Origin: an uncultured Mycoplasmatota bacterium
GTDB lineage: Bacteria; Bacillota_I; Bacilli_A; RF39; UBA660
DNA length: 15,162 nt
Assembly (NCBI GenBank): GCA_946007485.1
Contig: CAMGAM010000015.1
Location: 1 to 15,162 of the forward strand
Reading direction: 5' to 3'
In this document: one piece after another, positions 1 through 6,173 of the stretch
Layout of the letters: each line of letters starts with the position of its first letter
How positions within the stretch are numbered: position 1 is the stretch's first letter
Made by a program: the position numbers and the translations under genes
The notes under the pieces: model-generated
Databases searched by the model: none
Told to the model about the DNA's origin: nothing
Seen by the model: the letters and a program-made list of their open reading frames with translations, nothing else

Positions 1-236
1 ATGATTTAATACTATTAGATGAAGAATTAACAAGTATTAGTGGATCTGAATTATTGAGTAAATTAAAGAGTATTAGAAACTTTAATATTCCAGTTATATT
101 ACTTAGTAAAGATAATAAATATGAATATAATGAAGAATATTTAAAAGTTGGTTTTACAGATATCTTAATTAAACCACTTAAGAAAGATAATTTGTTAGCT
201 ATTATTGATAAATATATAGATAAAGATGAGATATAA
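1..236 (+). CDS. C-terminal end of a response-regulator receiver domain, probably a hybrid sensor kinase paralogue (5' end outside window)
   Basis: Partial gene entering from the left edge; the reading frame is open from base 3. The visible 78 residues differ from the C-terminus of the protein at 2406-4175 by one residue (Ala for Asn in the final helix). They include the phospho-acceptor Asp in the LILLDEEL strand, the VILLS strand (Ser at the Thr/Ser position) and the conserved Lys of IKPLKK. That set is what a working CheY-like receiver needs at its C-terminal half. By homology the missing part probably holds a 7-TM sensor and a histidine kinase-like module, but this cannot be seen. A TTG at 54 could be read as a start; it lies inside the receiver fold and is not credible. 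The gene ends in a hairpin terminator and is followed by the ligase promoter. Family assignment is firm, full architecture is inferred. Confidence 0.85.
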   Translation, partial: DLILLDEELTSISGSELLSKLKSIRNFNIPVILLSKDNKYEYNEEYLKVGFTDILIKPLKKDNLLAIIDKYIDKDEI

Positions 237-255
237 TTCTTGTCTTTTATTTCTC
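222..255 (+). terminator. Rho-independent terminator overlapping the stop codon of the partial receiver gene
   Basis: Arms 222-231 and 238-247 pair over 10 bp with two G-U pairs around a 6-nt loop, followed by a T-rich tail. The left arm lies inside the last codons of the gene. The same hairpin is present after the paralogue at 4161-4190. Confidence 0.6.
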
Positions 256-266
256 TATATATTTAT

Positions 267-295
267 TTGTAAAAAACATCAATAAATGATATAAT
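267..295 (+). promoter_or_regulatory. Promoter of the ANL ligase gene
   Basis: TTGTAA (267-272), a 17-nt spacer, and an extended -10 TGATATAAT (287-295). The asnB promoter at 4209-4237 has the same -35, spacer length and extended -10. The start codon is 86 nt beyond the -10, so the predicted leader is about 80 nt, much longer than for the other genes here. Confidence 0.65.
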
Positions 296-301
296 TGGGT
301 A

Positions 302-381
302 TATAGACGACTAAATAGGGTCTAACTATTTATAATTAATAATTATGACTTAAAATAACTAATTTGAAATGGGGGATTTTT
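302..381 (+). promoter_or_regulatory. Long 5' leader of the ligase mRNA with two inverted repeats
   Basis: Two small inverted repeats lie between the promoter and start: TAAATAG/CTATTTA (312-318 with 326-332, loop GGTCTAA) and the perfect AT palindrome ATAATTA-A-TAATTAT (332-346). Neither is followed by a U-run, so they do not look like a terminator. I recognise no known riboswitch or T-box core; role unknown. Confidence 0.3.
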
Positions 382-2328
382 GTGAAAAAAGAAGATTTAA
401 TAAAATTAAGACAAAAAATAAGTGAGTTATCAGAATATGAGAAAAAACTAAGGAATTTATATCTAAAGAAATTAGCTAATGGTAAATTATATGGTCCATT
501 ATTAGAAATACCTAGTATAGATAAAACATGGCTTGTTGAATATGCAGATGCTGATATAATGAGTGATATTCCAAAAAGAAGTTTGTATGAAGATTTAATT
601 GAATATTCTAAAAATAATTTATCATCTATTGCAATAGAATACTTTGATAATAAAATTACATATAAAGAACTTATTGATAATGTGGAATTAATTGCATCTT
701 CTTTATATCAAGATGGAATTAGAAAAGGTGATAAAGTTACTGTTAGTATGCCTTATTTGCCTGAGACGATATATACTGTTTATGCATTAAATAAATTAGG
801 GGCAGTTGTTAATATGGTTGATCCTAGAATTAATGGTGAATTAATGACTAGATATATAAAGGAAGCAGATAGTAAATATGCGATAATTATTGATAAAATT
901 GAAGATAAAATTTCTTTAATTAAAGAAAAGTGCGGTCTTGAGAAAATAGTGTCAGTGTCTCCATTAAATTCTTATGGAAATTACTTTGTTAGATTTATTT
1001 CTAAGTTTAAGAAAAGTCAATTTACAAGTTGGAAAGATTTCTCATCTTTACCATTTATATCTACAGAAATTGCAGAACGAGATGTAGGCGAATTGGCTGT
1101 TTTAGAATATACAAGCGGAACTTTTGGTAATCCAAAGGGTGTAATGTTGCCTGATGCTTCATTTAATTCTTTGGCACATTTTCAATTTGAATCTTTGAAA
1201 AATAAAGTAGGAGATAAATTCTTATTAATTATGCCTCCCTTTATTGCTTATGGGTTAGTAATAGGAATGCATGATATGTTGTGTCAAGGTCAACATTTGA
1301 TTATGATACCTAATTTTACGTTGGATAAAGCTCCTAAAATGTTAGGAAAATTAATGAATAAATATCATCCGGACTATATTATGGGGGTTCCTAATTTTTT
1401 AACTATATTAATGAATTATAAAAAAGATCTTTCATATTTAAAAGGAATAATAATAGGAGGAGATCATTTAGATGCTGAAATAGAGAAAAAAGCTAGAAAA
1501 TTTCTTTTAAAAAGTGGTAGTGATGCAAAAATTTATAAAGGTTGGGGAATGACAGAACTTGCTTCTTGTGCTTCATTTACTAAAACTGATGGTAGCAATT
1601 ATGTAGGTAGTGTTGGTATTACTTTATCAAAAAATAATGTGAAAATTTTACCACAATTAAAAAATAAAGATGATAATTATGATATAGATGGTTTGGAATT
1701 ATCATATGGTGAAGAAGGAATTTTGTTTGCTACGTCTCCTGCAATGACAACTGGATATTATAACAATAAAGAAGCAACTGATAAACTTATATATGTCGAC
1801 AAGCAAGGAATAAAGTGGGTAAACACAGGTGATTTGTTTGAAATGAATCGTGCTGGTGCTTTATTTTTTAAAGGTAGAGAAAAAAGAATAGTAGTGAGAC
1901 CAGACGGTCATAATATTCCTAGTAGTCAAATTGAGAGTATTGCTACTTCTTTTGATGAGGTAGAGAATGCAATTGTGATTGGAATACCTAGCAGGAAATA
2001 TGAACATGGGAGCATTGCAGTTTTATGTATATCTTTAAAAGACAAGGATTTATTAAAGGAAGATATTTATAGATTGTTTGAAAAGATAGAGAAAAAATGT
2101 ATAGAAAATTTACAACCTAGGGATAGGGCCGTTTGTTATAGTTTAGTTAGGGATATTCCATATACTCAAAATGCAAAAGCAGATCATACTAAACTTAGAG
2201 ATGATGTTTTAGAAAATTTATTAAATGTATTTATAGATGAGGATACATCAGTTGCTACTTATGTAGTTGATGATTCTAATTTAGAAAAAACTAATAATAA
2301 TAAAATTCTTAAAAGATTATTTAAATAA
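382..2328 (+). CDS. ANL-superfamily adenylate-forming enzyme (acyl-CoA synthetase/AMP-dependent ligase family)
   Basis: A 648-residue enzyme expected to activate a carboxylic acid with ATP to an acyl-adenylate and probably pass it to CoA or another thiol. Visible core motifs: phosphate loop YTSGTFGNPKG (about 243-253), with Phe replacing the usual second Thr; GWGMTE (387-392); NTGDL with the ribose-binding Asp at about 484; the hinge KGREKRIVVRPDGHNI; and the C-terminal catalytic Lys in QNAKAD (Lys599). Length and motif order fit a complete large plus C-terminal subdomain. There is no carrier-protein or condensation domain, so it is not an NRPS module. Start: GTG at 382, preceded by GGGGGA (371-376); an in-frame TTG at 364 lacks this spacing. 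It is cytoplasmic (no TM or signal peptide), monocistronic, and lies between two receiver-gene paralogues. The substrate cannot be read from sequence. Confidence 0.88.
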   Translation: MKKEDLIKLRQKISELSEYEKKLRNLYLKKLANGKLYGPLLEIPSIDKTWLVEYADADIMSDIPKRSLYEDLIEYSKNNLSSIAIEYFDNKITYKELIDNVELIASSLYQDGIRKGDKVTVSMPYLPETIYTVYALNKLGAVVNMVDPRINGELMTRYIKEADSKYAIIIDKIEDKISLIKEKCGLEKIVSVSPLNSYGNYFVRFISKFKKSQFTSWKDFSSLPFISTEIAERDVGELAVLEYTSGTFGNPKGVMLPDASFNSLAHFQFESLKNKVGDKFLLIMPPFIAYGLVIGMHDMLCQGQHLIMIPNFTLDKAPKMLGKLMNKYHPDYIMGVPNFLTILMNYKKDLSYLKGIIIGGDHLDAEIEKKARKFLLKSGSDAKIYKGWGMTELASCASFTKTDGSNYVGSVGITLSKNNVKILPQLKNKDDNYDIDGLELSYGEEGILFATSPAMTTGYYNNKEATDKLIYVDKQGIKWVNTGDLFEMNRAGALFFKGREKRIVVRPDGHNIPSSQIESIATSFDEVENAIVIGIPSRKYEHGSIAVLCISLKDKDLLKEDIYRLFEKIEKKCIENLQPRDRAVCYSLVRDIPYTQNAKADHTKLRDDVLENLLNVFIDEDTSVATYVVDDSNLEKTNNNKILKRLFK

Positions 2329-2370
2329 AAAAGGAAATTAAATTTAAAAGTATTTTCTTTTTTTATTTTT
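2327..2370 (+). terminator. Rho-independent terminator after the ligase
   Basis: AAAAAAGGAAA (2327-2337) pairs with TTTCTTTTTTT (2354-2364) over 11 bp with one G-U pair, followed by TATTTTT. The 16-nt loop is rather large. Confidence 0.5.
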
Positions 2371-2372
2371 AC

Positions 2373-2381
2373 TGTTATACT
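2373..2381 (+). promoter_or_regulatory. Extended -10 promoter of the 7-TM kinase-like gene
   Basis: TGTTATACT (TGn plus TATACT). No good -35 is visible; the expected position lies in the T-rich terminator tail. The -10 ends 24 nt before the ATG at 2406, so the leader would consist mainly of the AGGTGA ribosome binding site. Confidence 0.5.
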
Positions 2382-2405
2382 ATTTATGTATAGTAGGTGA
2401 TAAAA

Positions 2406-4175
2406 ATGGCTAATAACTTTTTTACTATATGTAGTTTTTTCTATAGTTTAATGTTAATTATAATTTATTTTAGAAGGAAGAATATTCGCTCTTTGGAGAC
2501 AAAGATGTATTCAAGAATAATAATAACTAATTTTTTAAATGTTTCATTTGCAATACTTTGTTTTTTTACAATTATGGTGAAGGATACTTTTCCTTTGTTG
2601 AATGATTTTGTTTCTAAAACTTTGTTGTTATTATTTATAACATGGGAAATATTTTTTACATTTTATATTATTGTTATTGTTAATGATAATAATAAACTTA
2701 TGAATAAGAAGTTTGAAAAATGGAAAATATTGATTATAATTGTATATATTTTGTTAGTTGGTTGTATATATTATTTACCATTGTATTATCATAATGAAAA
2801 CAAGATAGTATATTCGTATGGTCCTGCAGCGGATTTTATTTATATTTTGACAGCAGTTTTAATTGTCTTATGGATTATAATGATTATTAGAAATAAAAAT
2901 ATACTTAAGAGTAAAAAAAGCATACCTGTTGTTTTGTTTATTTTTTTGACAATTGTAGTTGTATTTATTCAAAAAAATAATCCTGGTTTATTATTAATAA
3001 CGGCTGCAGAGACATTTATTACGGTAATAATGTACTTCACCATCGAAAATCCAGATATGAAATTACTTAAAGAAATGCATGATGCTAAAGAAATATCTGA
3101 TAATGCTAATGAAGAGAAAACTTTGTTTCTATATAATATGACTCAAGAGATTAGGGAGACTACTAAAAATATTGATAATGAAGCAGATGTTATTATCGAT
3201 AGTGATTCAATTGATACGGATAAAGACAGTGCTAGAAATATTAAAGGGGAGACTGCTAAATTTAGAACGATGACGAATGATATTTTAGATGTTTCAGCAA
3301 TTGATGCATCAAGTATTAAGATATATAATAGTGTTTATAATGTTAAAGTATTACTTAAATCTTTAATTAGTAATTATACAGAAATATCAAAAAATAAGAA
3401 TATAGAATTTAGAACAAATATTGAACATAATATTCCAGAATATTTATATGGTGATAGTATCAGTTTAAAAAGAGCGATTAATTTATTACTTACATATAGT
3501 GTTAAGAATACTAATAAAGGATATGTTGAATTAAATCTTAATACTATTATTAAAAATGATATTGTTAGATTAATAATTACGATAGAAGACTCCAGTATGG
3601 GAATTAAGAGTGATGAATTAGAAAAGATAAAAGTAGATAATAAGAATATTAATGAAGCTTATAAATTAATTACTTTGATGAATGGAACAATGGTTCTAAC
3701 ATCTAATTATGGAATAGGTAATAAGATAAAGATTATCTTAGATCAAAAGATAGATAAGAATGAAACTAAAGAAGAGAAACAATATAAAGAGATATATAAT
3801 AATAAAAAGATTTTAGTTATTGATGATAATGAATCAAGTATCAAGATTATTGAAAAACTACTTAAAGGAAGTAATATTGTAATAGATTCTTCATTAAATG
3901 GAAGAGATGCTGTTAATAAGATAAGAACTAAGAATAGATATGATTTAATATTATTAGATGAAGAGTTAACAAGTATTAGTGGATCTGAATTATTAAGCAA
4001 ATTAAAGAGTATTAGAAACTTTAATATTCCAGTTATATTACTTAGTAAAGATAATAAATATGAATATAATGAAGAATATTTAAAAGTTGGTTTTACAGAT
4101 ATCTTAATTAAACCACTTAAGAAAGATAATTTATTAAATATTATTGATAAATATATAGATAAAGATGAGATATAA
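2406..4175 (+). CDS. Seven-TM hybrid histidine-kinase-like protein with degenerate kinase core and intact receiver
   Basis: A 589-residue protein. Seven hydrophobic segments lie at about 5-22, 38-58, 73-92, 107-128, 143-161, 174-189 and 194-213. A dimerisation/phosphotransfer-like helix, a HATPase-like domain (about 310-450) and a receiver domain (about 468-589) follow. The receiver is complete: acidic pair D473/D474, phospho-acceptor D518, Lys569. The kinase part is not. In the H-box, NMTQEIR carries Gln247 where family members have His (NMSHEIR). The N-box Asn is replaced (LLLTYSVKNT), the G1 box reads DSSMGI instead of DTGxGI, and the ATP lid with the F and G2 boxes is missing. I infer a pseudokinase that cannot autophosphorylate; the receiver may take phosphate from another kinase or act as a structural switch. 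ATG 2406 has AGGTGA at 2395-2400; GTG 2397 lies inside that site. Ligand and output are unknown. Confidence 0.82.
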   Translation: MANNFFTICSFFYSLMLIIIYFRRKNIRSLETKMYSRIIITNFLNVSFAILCFFTIMVKDTFPLLNDFVSKTLLLLFITWEIFFTFYIIVIVNDNNKLMNKKFEKWKILIIIVYILLVGCIYYLPLYYHNENKIVYSYGPAADFIYILTAVLIVLWIIMIIRNKNILKSKKSIPVVLFIFLTIVVVFIQKNNPGLLLITAAETFITVIMYFTIENPDMKLLKEMHDAKEISDNANEEKTLFLYNMTQEIRETTKNIDNEADVIIDSDSIDTDKDSARNIKGETAKFRTMTNDILDVSAIDASSIKIYNSVYNVKVLLKSLISNYTEISKNKNIEFRTNIEHNIPEYLYGDSISLKRAINLLLTYSVKNTNKGYVELNLNTIIKNDIVRLIITIEDSSMGIKSDELEKIKVDNKNINEAYKLITLMNGTMVLTSNYGIGNKIKIILDQKIDKNETKEEKQYKEIYNNKKILVIDDNESSIKIIEKLLKGSNIVIDSSLNGRDAVNKIRTKNRYDLILLDEELTSISGSELLSKLKSIRNFNIPVILLSKDNKYEYNEEYLKVGFTDILIKPLKKDNLLNIIDKYIDKDEI

Positions 4176-4190
4176 TCTTGTCTTTTATTT
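3940..4190 (+). repeat. Direct repeat of 1-250 (receiver 3' end plus terminator)
   Basis: Bases 3940-4175 match 1-236 with about seven to eight differences; 60-193 is identical to 3999-4132. The similarity continues through the terminator hairpin, and a related promoter follows each copy. The two copies lie in the same orientation on either side of the ligase and most of the kinase-like gene. Confidence 0.9.
4161..4190 (+). terminator. Rho-independent terminator overlapping the stop of the kinase-like gene
   Basis: AAAGATGAGAT (4161-4171) pairs with ATCTTGTCTTT (4175-4185) over 11 bp with two G-U pairs around a 3-nt loop, then TATTTAT. The stop codon TAA (4173-4175) is in the loop and right arm. 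Confidence 0.65.
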
Positions 4191-4208
4191 ATAAATAATA
4201 CTCATTTA

Positions 4209-4237
4209 TTGTAATTTATTTTAATAAATGATATAAT
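4209..4237 (+). promoter_or_regulatory. Promoter of asnB
   Basis: TTGTAA (4209-4214), a 17-nt spacer and extended -10 TGATATAAT (4229-4237). It is the counterpart of the ligase promoter at 267-295. The ATG lies 18 nt after the -10, with GAGG at 4244-4247. Confidence 0.7.
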
Positions 4238-4255
4238 TTTTTTGAGGTAGATAAT

Positions 4256-6067
4256 ATGTGTGGATTTGTAGGATTTGTAGATAGAAGTAAGAATAAAAAG
4301 AAAATTGTTAAAGATATGGCTGATAAGATTATTCATAGGGGACCAGATAGCGATGGTTATTATGTAGATGAAGATGTTGCTTTAGGATTTAGAAGATTAT
4401 CGATAATTGATTTAGAAGGTGGAACACAACCAATATATAATGAAGATAATAGTAGGGTAATAGTATTTAATGGAGAGATATATAATTATAAGGAAATTAA
4501 AGAAGAATTACTCAAGAAAGGTCATAAATTTAAAACAGAGTCTGATACAGAAGTAATTTTACATGGATATGAGGAATATAAAGAAAAGATATTGGATATG
4601 TTAAGGGGAATGTTTGCTTTTGTTATTTATGATAAAGAGAAGAAGACTTTATTTGGGGCAAGAGATTTTTATGGGATTAAACCACTTTATTATTATAAAA
4701 ATGACAAAGAATTTATGTTTGGATCAGAAATTAAAGCTTTCTTAGGACATCCAAATTTTAAGAAGGAATTAAATAGAGATATGTTAAAACAATATTTGAC
4801 TTTTCAATATAGTGTTTCTGAAGATACTTTTTTTAAGAATGTATATAAGTTGAGACCTGGTCATTACTTTAAATATCATGATGGTGAGTTGGAAATAGTT
4901 AAATACTATGAAATTAAGATAGAGAGTGATGATAGTAAGAGTTTAGATGAGTGGAAAGATATTATTAGAAATAATCTTAATGAATCTATTAAATATCATA
5001 AAGTTAGTGATGTTGAAGTAGGAAGTTTCTTGTCTTCGGGAGTAGATTCATCAATTGTAGCAACACTTAGTGATGTTGATAAGACTTTTACAGTAGGATA
5101 TGATAATAAAAAATATAGTGAAATAGATTATGCGAAAGAACTTAGTGAAAAAATTGGAGTTAAGAATATAAGTAAAAAGATTAGTAAAGAGGAATATTTT
5201 GATAAATTTCCGATGATTCAGTATTATATGGATGAACCTTTAGCTGACCCATCAGCGGTAGCTTTATATTTTGTAGCTAATACGGCTAGTAAACATGTAA
5301 AAGTAGCTTTATCTGGAGAGGGTGCTGATGAGATTTTTGGAGGATATAATATTTATCATGAACCATATTCAGTTAGTTGGTATAATAAAATTCCATATCC
5401 GATAAGAAGATTTATTGGAATATTAGCATATCCTTTTAGAAATCATACTGGTTTTAATTTCTTAGTAAGAAGAAGTAAAAAATTAGAAGATAGATATGTT
5501 GGTAATGCATTTATTTTTGATCCAAGAGAGGCTGATAAAATAATTAGTTATGAAGATAAGAGAACTTTTAAAGAGTTAACAAAGCCATATTATGATAAAG
5601 CTAAGTCATATGATGATGTAGCTAAAATGCAATATATTGATTTTAATTTTTGGTTGATCGGAGATATACTTCTTAAAGCAGATAAGATGAGTATGGCTAA
5701 TTCTTTAGAAGTTAGAGTACCATTTTTAGATAAGAATTTGATATCTTCAGTAATTGGAATACCATCTAAATATAAGATAGTTGGTAATGAGACAAAGTAT
5801 GCTTTTAGAGAAGTTTGTAAAGAAAGTCTTGATGATAAGTGGGCTAGTAAGAAGAAATTAGGATTTCCAGTTCCAAGTCGAGAATGGATTAAAGATGAAG
5901 ATGAAAATAAGAAAATATATGATATGTTTAGTAATTCATCTGAATTCTTTAAGACAGATAAAATAATTAAATTATTGGATGAACATAAAAATGGGAAGAG
6001 AGATAATAGTAGAAAGATATGGACAATATATTCTTTCTTAGTATGGTATCAAGAATATTTTTCTTAA
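4256..6067 (+). CDS. asnB: Asparagine synthetase (glutamine-hydrolysing), AsnB type
   Basis: This 603-residue cytosolic enzyme makes asparagine from aspartate, ATP and glutamine. The N-terminal class II glutaminase domain begins directly with the nucleophile Cys2 (MCGFVGF) and contains HRGPDSDG and the FNGEIYN glutamine-binding strand. The synthetase domain holds the ATP-pyrophosphatase loop SSGVDSS (260-266), the GEGADEIFGGY segment, and the late KADKMSMANSLEVRVPFLD stretch typical of AsnB. Length is normal and no key residue is missing. Start ATG 4256 has GAGG 8 nt upstream and must be correct because Cys2 has to become N-terminal after Met removal. It is monocistronic, with its own promoter and terminator. 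Some family members amidate cell-wall or peptide substrates, but nothing nearby suggests that here. Confidence 0.95.
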   Translation: MCGFVGFVDRSKNKKKIVKDMADKIIHRGPDSDGYYVDEDVALGFRRLSIIDLEGGTQPIYNEDNSRVIVFNGEIYNYKEIKEELLKKGHKFKTESDTEVILHGYEEYKEKILDMLRGMFAFVIYDKEKKTLFGARDFYGIKPLYYYKNDKEFMFGSEIKAFLGHPNFKKELNRDMLKQYLTFQYSVSEDTFFKNVYKLRPGHYFKYHDGELEIVKYYEIKIESDDSKSLDEWKDIIRNNLNESIKYHKVSDVEVGSFLSSGVDSSIVATLSDVDKTFTVGYDNKKYSEIDYAKELSEKIGVKNISKKISKEEYFDKFPMIQYYMDEPLADPSAVALYFVANTASKHVKVALSGEGADEIFGGYNIYHEPYSVSWYNKIPYPIRRFIGILAYPFRNHTGFNFLVRRSKKLEDRYVGNAFIFDPREADKIISYEDKRTFKELTKPYYDKAKSYDDVAKMQYIDFNFWLIGDILLKADKMSMANSLEVRVPFLDKNLISSVIGIPSKYKIVGNETKYAFREVCKESLDDKWASKKKLGFPVPSREWIKDEDENKKIYDMFSNSSEFFKTDKIIKLLDEHKNGKRDNSRKIWTIYSFLVWYQEYFS

Positions 6068-6096
6068 AGATAAGTTTATAATAGACTTATCTTTTT
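6066..6096 (+). terminator. Rho-independent terminator of asnB
   Basis: AAAGATAAGT (6066-6075) pairs perfectly over 10 bp with ACTTATCTTT (6085-6094) around a 9-nt loop, with the T-run at the end. The left arm overlaps the TAA stop. Confidence 0.8.
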
Positions 6097-6121
6097 AAAT
6101 ATTAACTTGGGGTAATTTTGC

Positions 6122-6150
6122 TTTACAAAATATAGGAAGAATGCTATAAT
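6122..6150 (+). promoter_or_regulatory. Promoter of ftsK
   Basis: TTTACA (6122-6127), a 17-nt spacer, and extended -10 TGCTATAAT (6142-6150). This is the best match to the sigma-A consensus in the window. The ATG lies 23 nt after the -10, with GAGG at 6163-6166. Confidence 0.8.
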
Positions 6151-6173
6151 TTTATTGTAAGCGAGGTAGTGAG

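Noticed and set aside
312..346. Riboswitch or T-box in the ligase leader
   Set aside because: Only two short AT hairpins; no T-box sequence, no GC-rich conserved core and no terminator/antiterminator pair.
382..2328. NRPS adenylation module or biosynthetic gene cluster with asnB
   Set aside because: No carrier or condensation domain, and the sensor gene separates it from an ordinary AsnB with its own promoter.
3743..4000. Open frame on the minus strand inside the kinase-like gene
   Set aside because: Low-complexity Ser/Leu/Ile translation opposite a well-supported coding region; no ribosome binding site or family resemblance.
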